From positions 310,001 through 374,000 of the forward strand of contig JAXMDM010000003.1 in assembly GCA_046348835.1 (NCBI GenBank): 64,000 bases of DNA, read 5' to 3'. The notes under the pieces were generated by a model. That model saw nothing but the letters and a program-made list of their open reading frames with translations, made no database searches and was not told the origin of the DNA. Position 1 is the stretch's first letter. Each line of letters begins with the position of its first letter. Source of the stretch: Defluviicoccus sp046348835 (GTDB taxonomy: Bacteria; Pseudomonadota; Alphaproteobacteria; Rhodospirillales; Defluviicoccaceae). The translations under genes were made by a program, and so were the position numbers. Below, in pieces: positions 1 to 7,534 of the stretch.

Positions 1-151
1 ATCCCGGGGCGCGCCGGCTTCTCTCTTTCCGTTCCCGGGCCGTCCCCTGGCGGAACTCGCGGCCGTCCCATACCTTAACTAGCCAGTGAGTTCCTCATCC
101 CGAGGGAGCAGGCTCGGACGGTGGCCGGTGGTGACCGGTGGACGCATTGCC

Positions 152-694
152 GTGGCAGGACGCAACGTCATCGGTCGTCTTCTAGCGCTGGCCGGCATCC
201 TTTTCGTCGCCGCGTGTGCGACCGCGACCCCCTATCAGCCGAGCACCGACGGCTTCGGCTACTCCGACCAGCAGATCGAGGCCGACCGCTACCTGGTCGG
301 GTTCACCGGCAACTCGATCACGCCGAAGCGGACGGTCGAGACCTATCTTCTCTATCATGCCGCCCAGTTGACGCTGGCCACAGGGCACGACTGGTTCGTC
401 GTCGTCGACCGGAACCTGGACGCGAGCACCCGCTACGCCGGCTGGATCGATACCTACCCCGGCTTCGGTTTCGTTCCCGGCTGGGGTGGGCCCGGCTGGG
501 GCTGGGGCGGCTTCGGTTTCGGCGCCGGCTTCGGCACGCTCTCCGCCTATCCCATCACCCGCTACAGCGCCCAGGCGATGATCGTCGTCTTCTCGGGCGA
601 GAAGCCGGCCGACAACCTCAATGCCTACGACGCCCGCGACGTGATCGACCGCCTCCGCCCGACGGTGGTGCTTCCCCCCGTCGGGCAGGACTAA
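152..694 (+). CDS. CC0125/CC1285-type lipoprotein
   Basis: Probable outer-membrane or periplasmic lipoprotein of unknown function. From the GTG at 152 the product starts with a 21-residue signal (Arg at positions 4 and 9, hydrophobic core, lipobox ending FVAAC), so the mature protein would begin with a lipidated Cys. Longer starts are open at GTG 86, 128 and 131, but they give an over-long signal and none has a convincing ribosome site. The mature part begins TATPYQP and contains the GFGYSDQQ block that I associate with the Caulobacter CC0125/CC1285 lipoprotein family. A Gly/Trp-rich low-complexity stretch (PGWGWGGFGFG) lies in the middle. It converges on phnC, whose stop lies at 691-693, so the 3' ends overlap by four bases. 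Function is unknown and the family call is from memory. Confidence 0.7.
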   Translation: MAGRNVIGRLLALAGILFVAACATATPYQPSTDGFGYSDQQIEADRYLVGFTGNSITPKRTVETYLLYHAAQLTLATGHDWFVVVDRNLDASTRYAGWIDTYPGFGFVPGWGGPGWGWGGFGFGAGFGTLSAYPITRYSAQAMIVVFSGEKPADNLNAYDARDVIDRLRPTVVLPPVGQD

Positions 695-1401
695 ACCGGG
701 TCGATGCGGCCCCGGGTGAGGCGAACGACCCGGTCGGCGAAACCGCCGGCGAACTCCACCTGATGCAAGCTGCAGATGACGGTGATGCCCTGTTCGCGCG
801 CCACCTCGCGCAGCAGCGCAAGGATGTGCCGGGCGGTCTCCGGGTCGAGGCTGGCGACCGGCTCGTCGGCCAGGATCACCCGGCAGTGCTGGGCGAGAAC
901 GCGGGCGATGGCGACCCGCTGTTGCTGGCCGCCGGAGAGGCGGTCGGCGCGCTGGCCGGCGTGGGCGAGGAGGCCGACCCGGTCGAGGGCGGCCAGCGCG
1001 TCCTGCCGGTCCGCCGTCCGGAACCGGCGCAGCAGCACCCGCCAGGTCGGCGTCTGCGCCAGCCGCCCGATCAGGACGTTGTCGCGGGCGGACGCGCGGC
1101 GGACCAGATTGAACTGCTGGAAGATCACCCCGATCTGATTGCGGGCGCGGCCGAGGCGGCGGCCGTGAAGGGCGTGGAGCGGCTGGCCCGAGACCTCGAT
1201 CTCGCCCGTGTCCATGGGGACGAGGCGGCTGATGCAGCCGAACAAGGTGGTCTTGCCGGCGCCGCTGCGGCCGACGAGGGCGACCACCTCGCCCGGCGCC
1301 ACCTCCAGGGACAGCCGATCGAGCACCATCGCCTCGCCGTAGCGCTTGCTCAGGTCGTGAACGCGGATCCGGCCCGGTTCGCTCATGCCCAATTCGCTCA
1401 C
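691..1401 (-). CDS. phnC: phosphonate ABC transporter ATP-binding protein PhnC
   Basis: ATPase subunit of a phosphonate/phosphite-type ABC importer, acting on the inner face of the cytoplasmic membrane. Visible motifs are Walker A (GRSGAGKTT, about residues 44-52), the Q-loop region IFQQFNLV, the ABC signature LSGGQQQR (155-162), Walker B VILADEP (175-181) and the H-loop SLHQVEFA. Length (236 residues) is normal for PhnC. A second Met at residue 6 (ATG at 1386) is an equally possible start. It is the last gene of a three-gene minus-strand operon phnD-phnE-phnC, 24 nt after phnE. No C-P lyase or phosphonatase genes are visible beside it, so the actual substrate (phosphonate, phosphite or another oxyanion) cannot be read from context. 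Confidence 0.88.
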   Translation of the reverse strand: MSELGMSEPGRIRVHDLSKRYGEAMVLDRLSLEVAPGEVVALVGRSGAGKTTLFGCISRLVPMDTGEIEVSGQPLHALHGRRLGRARNQIGVIFQQFNLVRRASARDNVLIGRLAQTPTWRVLLRRFRTADRQDALAALDRVGLLAHAGQRADRLSGGQQQRVAIARVLAQHCRVILADEPVASLDPETARHILALLREVAREQGITVICSLHQVEFAGGFADRVVRLTRGRIDPV

Positions 1402-1425
1402 GCCCGCTCGCTCACCTCCGCCCGC

Positions 1426-2253
1426 TCAGGTGAGCCGCCGGCGGAGCCAGGCGCTCAACTGATCGATGGCGGTGACCAGGGCGAGGATGATCAGCAGGAT
1501 CGCCAACAGGCGCGGGAAGTCGAGGAGATCGACGCTGTTCTTCAGCTCCTGGCCGATGCCGCCGGCGCCGACGATACCGAGGACGGTGGACGCGCGGACG
1601 TTGAACTCCCACAGGTAGAGAAGGATCGAAACCAGCGACGGGATCACGTCGGGGAGGACGACGAAGGTGACGATCTTCAGCCTGTTCGCCCCGGTGAGCT
1701 GCGCCGCTTCGATCGGCCCCGTCTCCATCGCCTCGATCGCTTCCGCCCACAGCTTGGCGACGGAGCCGGTGGAATGCATCGCGATGCCGAGCACGCCGGC
1801 GAACGGTCCGAGGCCGACCGCGGCGACGAACAGCAGGGCGAAGACGAACGAATCGATGCCGCGGAAGATATTGAGGAACCAGCGGGCCGGGTAATGAAGG
1901 ACCGGGTTCGGGGTGATCGTCCGCGCCGCCAAGAGGCACCAAGGCGCGGCCAGCACTGCGGCGAGGGTGGTGCCGATGGTGGCCATGCCGACGGTCTCGG
2001 CCGCCCGCCGCAGGAAAAGGGTCCCCTCGGAGAAATCCGGCGGCCAGGCACGGGCACTCCAGCGGAAAAGGCGGGGCAGTCCCTCCATCAGCCGCTGCGG
2101 ATCGACCTCGGCGACCCACAGGCAGCCGGCATAGAACAGAAGAGCCGCGATCAGCACCAGGGAGAACCGCAGACCCGAGCCGGCGAACCGGCGCACCGCC
2201 GGCTCCGGATAGGGCGGCCGCGGCGGAACCGCGGGTGACTCCCGATCGGCCAC
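1426..2253 (-). CDS. phnE: phosphonate ABC transporter permease PhnE
   Basis: Inner-membrane permease of the PhnCDE importer, 275 residues. The GTG start at 2253 lies two bases after the phnD stop, with TGAGG just upstream overlapping the phnD end; longer open frame upstream runs antisense-like through phnD and is not used. Several hydrophobic helices are visible (for example SLVLIAALLFYAGCLWV, TVGMATIGTTLAAVLAA and LLAILLIILALVTAID). The EAA loop characteristic of binding-protein-dependent permeases appears as EAAQLTGANRLKIVTFVVLP, and the PhnE-type stretch IFRGIDSFVFALLF precedes it. The tight spacing with phnD and phnC supports one transcript and a single transporter. Substrate as for phnC. 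Confidence 0.86.
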   Translation of the reverse strand: MADRESPAVPPRPPYPEPAVRRFAGSGLRFSLVLIAALLFYAGCLWVAEVDPQRLMEGLPRLFRWSARAWPPDFSEGTLFLRRAAETVGMATIGTTLAAVLAAPWCLLAARTITPNPVLHYPARWFLNIFRGIDSFVFALLFVAAVGLGPFAGVLGIAMHSTGSVAKLWAEAIEAMETGPIEAAQLTGANRLKIVTFVVLPDVIPSLVSILLYLWEFNVRASTVLGIVGAGGIGQELKNSVDLLDFPRLLAILLIILALVTAIDQLSAWLRRRLT

Positions 2254-2255
2254 CC

Positions 2256-3131
2256 TCAGGGTTTCGGTTTCAGTCGCCCCACGGCGATACCGGCATCCTT
2301 GATCGGCGCATAGGTGGCATCGGTCGCCTCCACCCAGCCGGTGTAGTGGGGCGGCATCACCGTCTTCGCCTCGTCCTCGCTGATGGCGGTGACCGCCGTG
2401 CGGATGCGGGCGACGAGCTTCGGGTCCAGGTCGCCGCGGACGGCGAGTGCGTCGTTGGGCAGCGGATCGGAGGTCCAGACGATCTTGTTGGCATCCGGGG
2501 CGATGGTGCCCTTCTCGATCATGGCGTTGCGGTTGCGATCGTAGTCGGTGGCGAGGTCGACCTGGCCGCTTATGACGGCGATCTCGTTGGCGGGATGGGA
2601 GGCTCCCTCCCGGTACTTGAAGAACGTCTTCGGATCGATGCCGTGGCTCTGGAACCACCAGGTGGGGATCAGCCAACCGGAAGTGGACCCCACATCGGCG
2701 AAGGAGATGCTCATCCCCTTGGCATCGTCGGGCCAGGTCTTGATGGCGAGGTCGGGGCGGCCGACGATGATGGCGTGGTAGACCGGCTTGCCGTCGTATT
2801 TGACCGTGGCGATCGCCTGGGCGTTGCCTTCCGCATTGGCCAGCACGTAGCCCCACGGGCCCATCCAGGCGACGTCGGCCTGACCGTTGGCGAGCGCGAT
2901 GGCGATTCCGGCCCAGTCGGTGGTGACGGTGAGCTCGTAATCGACGCCGAGCTGCTTGGCCAGGTAGGCGAAGAACGGCTCGAACGCGGCGCGGGTATCG
3001 CTGGCGGTGGGTTGATAGGGGCCGACGGCGAATCGCAGCGTCTCGGCGTCGGCGGCCGTGGGGCGGAGCAGGGCGAGTGCGGAAAGGGCGAAGAGAACGG
3101 CGGCGATGCGGATCCGGAAACGAGGCGTCAC
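2256..3131 (-). CDS. phnD: phosphonate/phosphite-type periplasmic binding protein PhnD
   Basis: Periplasmic solute-binding protein that delivers substrate to PhnE/PhnC. The N-terminus is a classical Sec signal (MTPRFRIRIAAVLFALSALA, cleavage likely after TAADA). The mature protein begins TLRFAVGPYQP and carries the PhnD family blocks ADVAWMGPWGYV, SISFADVGSTSGWLIP and VDLATDYDRN that line the anion-binding cleft. Length (291 residues) is normal. It is the first gene of the phnDEC operon. No recognisable phosphate-starvation promoter was identified in the 160 bp upstream. Distinguishing a true phosphonate receptor from a phosphite (PtxB-like) one needs comparison of the binding-site residues. 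Confidence 0.87.
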   Translation of the reverse strand: MTPRFRIRIAAVLFALSALALLRPTAADAETLRFAVGPYQPTASDTRAAFEPFFAYLAKQLGVDYELTVTTDWAGIAIALANGQADVAWMGPWGYVLANAEGNAQAIATVKYDGKPVYHAIIVGRPDLAIKTWPDDAKGMSISFADVGSTSGWLIPTWWFQSHGIDPKTFFKYREGASHPANEIAVISGQVDLATDYDRNRNAMIEKGTIAPDANKIVWTSDPLPNDALAVRGDLDPKLVARIRTAVTAISEDEAKTVMPPHYTGWVEATDATYAPIKDAGIAVGRLKPKP

Positions 3132-3295
3132 GGTCGTTCCTCCCCCCTGTTTTCAGCCTTCCCGCGTGTGTATCAGAACCCCGTACCGCAATCGATCACC
3201 TTGGCGCGAGGGCAGGTGATCCGTCGCCCGGTTCGGGTTGAGGGCAGGGATGGCGTGTGCCAAGCTCGGGTCCGCTCGCAGCAAGGAGACCGATC

Positions 3296-3823
3296 ATGGT
3301 GATGAGCCGCCGCGACGAGGCGCGTTATCTGGATACCGAGGAACGCGAACTGATCGACCAGACGCGAGGGCCCGCCCTCGGCCAGTTGAGCGACGGCGAA
3401 CTGGACAAGCTGATCCGTCTCGTTCGCGAGCGGCGCAAGCGGGCGCGCGACATCGGCCAGCGCCAGCGGCGCGAGATGCGCGGCAAGGCGGAGCCGGCCG
3501 GTGCCTCGCCGGCGCGACGCAACGACGGCACCACGCGGAAGGCGGAAGCGCTGGCCGGGGCGATGAAGCGGCTGAACAACGAAAAGGCCAACCGGATGGC
3601 GCTGGCGGCGGTGCCGGAGCAGGTGCGGCTGGCGAAGAAGGCGCTGAAGATGAAGCGAGCCGCGGGCGGCCGGCAGCCGTACCCGCACGGGCGCACCGCC
3701 GGCACCGGCATGCGCAACATCGAGAACGAGCGGGCGGAGGACCTGGCGCGCCCGATGGAAGTCGGCCGCGTCTCCCAATTCGTCAAGGACGCCCAAGCCA
3801 AACGCGACTCCCGCGGCGGCTAA
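3296..3823 (+). CDS. basic, probably cytoplasmic hypothetical protein
   Basis: Not recognised. A 175-residue, strongly basic protein with no signal peptide or membrane segment. The ATG at 3296 is chosen because AAGGAG (3283-3288) sits seven bases upstream; an open frame extends to 3257 but has no ribosome site. The first half is helical and charged (DEARYLDTEERELIDQTRG, then LRERRKRARDIGQ-like runs), the second half is Lys/Arg-rich, and the C-terminal part includes RTAGTGMRNIENERAED. The basic low-complexity character suggests nucleic-acid contact, but that is inference. It stands alone, convergent with the toxin gene whose stop is at 3841. Confidence 0.7.
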   Translation: MVMSRRDEARYLDTEERELIDQTRGPALGQLSDGELDKLIRLVRERRKRARDIGQRQRREMRGKAEPAGASPARRNDGTTRKAEALAGAMKRLNNEKANRMALAAVPEQVRLAKKALKMKRAAGGRQPYPHGRTAGTGMRNIENERAEDLARPMEVGRVSQFVKDAQAKRDSRGG

Positions 3824-3840
3824 GCATTCTGGCCATAGCA

Positions 3841-4122
3841 TCATCCGCGCAGGCGGTTTCGCCAGTAGCCAGGCCGGCGGGACCGATGAGCTACGGCGAC
3901 GATCAGGACTTCATCGTCGAGTTCCCGTAGCACGATGTCGAAGGGGAAACGCTTGAGCACAAGCCGGTTGGCGCCTCGGGCGCCGGCGGCACCGGGAACG
4001 GTTGTTAGAGGAATGATGTCGTCCGCGAGCAGGGTGATCGCCGCATCGATCGCGCGGGCAAATTCCTTGCCTAATCCGTTTCGTTCTTGATCGTACCAGG
4101 CGGCCGCCTCAACGCGTCGCAC
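3841..4122 (-). CDS. ParE/RelE-superfamily toxin of a type II toxin-antitoxin pair
   Basis: Small (93 residues) RelE/ParE-fold protein, probably an mRNA-cleaving or gyrase-targeting toxin neutralised by the upstream antitoxin. The GTG start at 4122 shares its G with the last base of the antitoxin TAG stop (TAGTG), a classic translational-coupling arrangement; the open frame continues upstream but only antisense to the antitoxin. Visible family features are the N-terminal helix AAAWYDQERNGLGKEFARAI, the strand pair RLVLKRFPFDIVLREL, and the ending VIVAVAHRSRRPGYWRNRL, whose AHxxRxPGYW pattern is typical of ParE/RelE plasmid-stabilisation proteins. Which target it attacks cannot be told from sequence alone. 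Confidence 0.82.
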   Translation of the reverse strand: MRRVEAAAWYDQERNGLGKEFARAIDAAITLLADDIIPLTTVPGAAGARGANRLVLKRFPFDIVLRELDDEVLIVAVAHRSRRPGYWRNRLRG

Positions 4123-4361
4123 TAATTGCTGTGAAGCCGTGCCTGCATGCGTCGCCGGAACTCGTCTCGATCTACCAGCCTCGCCGTGCCCTCGTCGACC
4201 TCGGCGAGACGACGCAGCAGTTCCGCATCCCACCCGCGTGCGGCATCCGCGTCGGCAGGCGCATCCAGGCTTTTGACCAGTTCATGCGCCAACTCGGCGC
4301 GCTCGCCCTCGGGCAGCATCAGCGCTTCGTCGCGCAGCCGGCGCAAGGTTTCCGACCCCAT
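4122..4361 (-). CDS. addiction-module antitoxin (RelB/ParD-like)
   Basis: 79-residue antitoxin paired with the downstream toxin. The ATG at 4361 follows GGAG with five-base spacing; a GTG at 4391 overlapping the infC stop (GTGA) is possible but weaker. The sequence ETLRRLRDEALMLPEGERAE followed by LAHELVKSLD matches the putative addiction-module component family, in which a helical N-terminal part precedes a toxin-wrapping tail (LVDRDEFRRRMQARL). It lies 26 nt after infC and could be read through from the thrS-infC transcript, although it may have its own promoter. Antitoxins of this kind usually repress their own operon; no operator palindrome was found here. Confidence 0.8.
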   Translation of the reverse strand: MGSETLRRLRDEALMLPEGERAELAHELVKSLDAPADADAARGWDAELLRRLAEVDEGTARLVDRDEFRRRMQARLHSN

Positions 4362-4387
4362 ATCGTCTCCGTCTTCCCCGGCTCGTC

Positions 4388-4924
4388 TCACCTGGGCGCG
4401 ATGACCATCACCATCTGTTTGCCTTCGAGCTTGGCGAACTGTTCGACCTTGGAGAGGTCTTCCAGTTCGTCGCGGACACGGTCGAGGACCTTCAGGCCCA
4501 GGTCCTGGTGGACCATCTCGCGGCCGCGGAAGCGAATCGTCACCTTGACCTTGTCGCCCTCGTCGAGGAAGCGGCGCATGTTGCGCACCTTGACCTGATA
4601 GTCGTGCTCGTCGATGCCGGGGCGCATCTTGATTTCCTTGACCTCGATCACCCGCTGCTTCTTGCGCGCTTCGTTGCGGCGCTTCTGCAGCTCGTATTTG
4701 TACTTGCCGAAGTCGAGGATCTTGCAGACCGGCGGCTCCGCCTGCGGGGCGATCTCCACCAGGTCGAGCCCGGCGGAAAAGGCCATCTGCAGCGCGTCAC
4801 GTACCGAGACGACGCCCTTCTGGTCGCCGTCGGCGCCGATCAGGCGCACCATCGGCGTATCGATCTCATCGTTGACGCGCGGTCCGTCCCGCGAGGGTGC
4901 GGGCTGCATGGGTAGCTTAGCTAT
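4388..4924 (-). CDS. infC: translation initiation factor IF-3, apparent AUA start
   Basis: IF-3 binds the 30S subunit, blocks premature 50S joining and discriminates against non-canonical start codons. The body is a full IF-3: N-domain RVNDEIDTPMVRLIG with LDLVEIAPQAEPPVCKILD, the lysine-rich linker KKRNEARKKQRVIEV-like stretch, and a C-domain with IKMRPGIDEHDYQVK and VKVTIRFRGREM. The start is placed at ATA (4924-4922): AAGGAGA ends seven bases before it, and an in-frame TAG at 4942 bars longer forms. The only other start, ATG at 4909, lies 22 bases from that ribosome site. An AUA start would fit the known IF-3 autoregulation through rare start codons. The product is 178 residues. It lies downstream of thrS in the usual order, but rpmI and rplT do not follow. 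Confidence 0.93.
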   Translation of the reverse strand: MAKLPMQPAPSRDGPRVNDEIDTPMVRLIGADGDQKGVVSVRDALQMAFSAGLDLVEIAPQAEPPVCKILDFGKYKYELQKRRNEARKKQRVIEVKEIKMRPGIDEHDYQVKVRNMRRFLDEGDKVKVTIRFRGREMVHQDLGLKVLDRVRDELEDLSKVEQFAKLEGKQMVMVIAPR

Positions 4925-4937
4925 GCTCGGTCTCCTT
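4922..4937 (-). promoter_or_regulatory. infC ribosome-binding site and AUA start codon
   Basis: On the minus strand AAGGAGA (4937-4931) is followed after CCGAGC by ATA (4924-4922), which reads in frame into infC (ATA GCT AAG CTA CCC ATG). This is the best Shine-Dalgarno near infC and it fits the ATA, not the ATG five codons later. Seen directly; use of ATA as start is inferred. Confidence 0.65.
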
Positions 4938-4980
4938 GGCTAAGGGGGCGACGGAACGCACCGCGGCGGCGGCGCCACCG

Positions 4981-5265
4981 CTATGCCGGGTCATGGCAGA
5001 CGGTCTCGGCATCGTTCGCGTCGGATTCCAGGTGGAAGGGGGCGACGCCGATGGGGCGGGGCGGGGTGCAGGGATGGTCGGCAGCGCGTGCCGCAACATC
5101 CCCGGTGCGGTTGCTGGCGCGGCACGCGGACAAGCCGGTACGATCGGGCCCGACCCGACCTTCCGACTCCATTCCCAGAGACAAACCGAGGGGTGCGAGG
5201 GCAGCCTGATAGAACGCTTTGCTCTTGTCGAACGCACTCATCCCGATGCCGATGTGATCGAGCAA
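4981..5265 (-). pseudogene. decayed VOC-family (glyoxalase-like) protein
   Basis: The frame opens from a TTG at 5265 with GGAG close upstream and starts as a typical VOC metalloenzyme: LDHIGIGMSAFDKSKAFYQ then AALAPLGLSLGME. After about residue 35 the family core disappears. Only scraps remain (CRASNRTGDVAARAA, roughly where the family has a HVAFRASNR-type segment, and DANDAETVCHDPA, the normal C-terminal DGHNxEAVCH block). A full VOC protein of this type is about 125-130 residues, whereas only 94 remain and the middle metal-binding strand is missing. This looks like a gene that has lost internal segments and shifted frame. It sits between thrS and infC, which are usually adjacent. Confidence 0.6.
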
Positions 5266-5334
5266 CCTCCACTCCTGCCGTGTCGGGCCTTTGCAACGGA
5301 CCGGTGTCTGATCGATAGGGGCGATCGCACCGTC

Positions 5335-7323
5335 TTATGAAGCGCCGTCCGGCCCCAACCCTTCTTCCCTCAGTTTAGCAACTGCTTCGTCGAGAGCAAC
5401 GAAATCCTGGGCCACACCGCCGAGCCGGCGCATAGCGACGGTGCCCCGGTCGCGCTCGCGCGCCCCCACCACCAGCACCACCGGCACCTTGGCGAGGCTG
5501 TGCTCGCGGATCTTGTAGTTGATCTTCTCATTGCGGGTATCGGCCACGGCGCGCAACTCCGCCGCCTGCAGCGCCGCCACCACCTCTTCCGCATAGGCGT
5601 CGGCCTCGTTGGTGATCGTCGCCACCACCACCTGCACCGGCGCCAGCCACATCGGCAGCCGGCCGGCGTGGTGCTCGATGAGGATGCCGATGAAACGTTC
5701 GAACGATCCGAGCACGGCCCGATGCAGCATGACTGGCCGGTGCTTCGAGCCGTCCTCACCGATATAGGCGGCCTCCAGCCGCTCCGGCAAGACGAAGTCC
5801 ACCTGCAGGGTGCCGAGCTGCCAGTCGCGGCCGATGGCATCGCGCAGGACGAACTCCAGCTTCGGGCCGTAAAACGCGCCCTCGCCGGGATTGAGCGTGG
5901 TCGCCAGTCCCGCCGCCTCGGTCGCCGCCCGCAGCGCGCCTTCCGCCTTGTCCCAGGTGGCGTCGGCGCCGGCGCGCATGGCCGGCCGGTCGGAAAACTT
6001 GACCGCGATGTCGGTGAAGCCGAAGTCCCGGTAGATGGCCTGCAACAGGTCGCAGAACGCCAGGGTCTCGGCGGTGATCTGGTCCTCGGTGCAGAAGATG
6101 TGGGCGTCGTCCTGGGTGAAGGCGCGCACCCGCATCAGGCCGTGCAGGGCGCCGGACGGCTCGTTGCGGTGGCAGCAGCCGAACTCGGCCATCCGCAGCG
6201 GCAGGTCGCGGTAGCTCTTGATCCCCTGGCGGAAGATCTGGACGTGGCCGGGGCAGTTCATCGGCTTCAGCGCCAGGACCTTCTCCTCGGCGTCGGCGGT
6301 GAACATGTGCTCGCGAAATTTTTCCCAGTGCCCCGAGCGCTCCCACAGCGAGCGATCGATGAGCTGCGGGGTGTTGACCTCGACGTAGCCTTCCTTTGCC
6401 AGCCGCCGGCGCATGTAGCCCTGGATGCGCTGGTAGAGGGTCCAGCCGTGCGGATGCCAGAACACCGCGCCGGCCGCTTCTTCCTGCAGGTGGAACAGGT
6501 TCATCTCGCGGCCGAGGCGGCGATGGTCGCGCTTCTCCGCCTCTTCCAGCATGGTGAGGTGGGCATCGAGATCGGCCTTGGACGCCCAGGCGGTGCCGTA
6601 GATGCGCTGCAGGCGGGCGTTGCGTGAATCGCCGCGCCAATACGAGCCCGCCACCTTCATCAGCTTGAACGCCTTGCCGAGACGCCCCGTCGACGGCAGG
6701 TGCGGGCCGCGACAGAGGTCGAGCCAGTCGCCCTGCCTGTAGATGCTGACCGGCTCGCCGGCCGGGATCGCTTCGATCAGCTCCGCCTTGTAATGCTCAC
6801 CGATGGCGTTGAAGTGGCGGATGGCGTCGTCGCGGTCCCAGACCTCGCGCACGATCGCCTCATCGCGGTCGACGATCTCGCGCATCCGCGCCTCGATCTT
6901 CGGCAGATCGTCGGGGGTGAATGGCTGGTCGCGGGCGAAATCGTAATAGAAGCCGGTCTCGATCGCCGGCCCAATGGTCACCTGGGTGCCGGGATAGAGC
7001 TCCTGCACCGCTTCCGCCATCACGTGGGCGGCGTCGTGGCGCAACAGCGGCAGTGCATCCGCATCTTCGGCGAGGACGAAGGAGATGGTCGCGCCCGCCG
7101 GCAGCGGCGCCGCCAGATCGCGCATCTCGCCGTCGACGCGGACGGCGAGCGCCCGCTTCGGCCACCGACCGCCCAGGTGCCGGGCCACATCGGTGCCGCT
7201 CACCGGCGCATCGAAGGCAAGCCGGCGGCCGTCGGGCAGAAAAACGGCGAAGCCGTCGGGGGACTGGCCGAGGTCTCCGGCGCTGGGGTCGGGAAGGGGC
7301 GATGCGGCAACGGGATTGGTCAC
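5335..7323 (-). CDS. thrS: threonyl-tRNA synthetase
   Basis: Class II aminoacyl-tRNA synthetase that charges tRNA-Thr in the cytoplasm. Domains in order: TGS (FAVFLPDGRRLAFDAPVSG), the N2 editing domain with HDAAHVMAEAVQ and the second metal-type motif CRGPHLPSTG, then the catalytic core with the Zn-binding KPMNCPGHVQIF, motif 2 (EFGCCHRNEPSG) and motif 3 (HRAVLGSFERFIGILIEH), and the C-terminal anticodon domain with VGARERD. The GTG at 7323 gives 662 residues. An open frame reaches a TTG at 7386, but a promoter-like element (TTGACT at 7399-7394, TACAGT at 7377-7372) falls inside that extension, so the shorter form is preferred. It heads the minus-strand group that includes infC. Confidence 0.95.
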   Translation of the reverse strand: MTNPVAASPLPDPSAGDLGQSPDGFAVFLPDGRRLAFDAPVSGTDVARHLGGRWPKRALAVRVDGEMRDLAAPLPAGATISFVLAEDADALPLLRHDAAHVMAEAVQELYPGTQVTIGPAIETGFYYDFARDQPFTPDDLPKIEARMREIVDRDEAIVREVWDRDDAIRHFNAIGEHYKAELIEAIPAGEPVSIYRQGDWLDLCRGPHLPSTGRLGKAFKLMKVAGSYWRGDSRNARLQRIYGTAWASKADLDAHLTMLEEAEKRDHRRLGREMNLFHLQEEAAGAVFWHPHGWTLYQRIQGYMRRRLAKEGYVEVNTPQLIDRSLWERSGHWEKFREHMFTADAEEKVLALKPMNCPGHVQIFRQGIKSYRDLPLRMAEFGCCHRNEPSGALHGLMRVRAFTQDDAHIFCTEDQITAETLAFCDLLQAIYRDFGFTDIAVKFSDRPAMRAGADATWDKAEGALRAATEAAGLATTLNPGEGAFYGPKLEFVLRDAIGRDWQLGTLQVDFVLPERLEAAYIGEDGSKHRPVMLHRAVLGSFERFIGILIEHHAGRLPMWLAPVQVVVATITNEADAYAEEVVAALQAAELRAVADTRNEKINYKIREHSLAKVPVVLVVGARERDRGTVAMRRLGGVAQDFVALDEAVAKLREEGLGPDGAS

Positions 7324-7371
7324 GGGTGCGGTCCGGTTAGTGGGTCTTCGTTCACAAAAATGGGCGCCGGC

Positions 7372-7399
7372 ACTGTAGGAGCGCAACCGTTATAGTCAA
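7372..7399 (-). promoter_or_regulatory. candidate sigma70-type promoter of thrS
   Basis: Minus strand: -35 TTGACT (7399-7394), 16-base spacer, -10 TACAGT (7377-7372). Transcription would begin near 7365 and leave a leader of about 40 bases before the GTG start of thrS. The same -10 hexamer is seen in the ffh promoter. Seen by eye; strength unknown. Confidence 0.5.
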
Positions 7400-7534
7400 G
7401 ACGAGGGCGAGCCCGGCAGGCGGGGCACAAAAACGCGATCGCGATGGATTAATACCCCCAATAGGGGTATTAAAATCTCTGCCCGCCTCGTCGGTCGGAC
7501 GTGACCAAGGAAAAAGCGAGAGGAAAGGACGACG

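Noticed and set aside
121..2238. 705-codon plus-strand frame across the lipoprotein and the phn operon
   Set aside because: It is antisense to clear phnC/phnE genes and is rich in Arg, Asp, Gly and Pro with no family motif: a GC-rich shadow.
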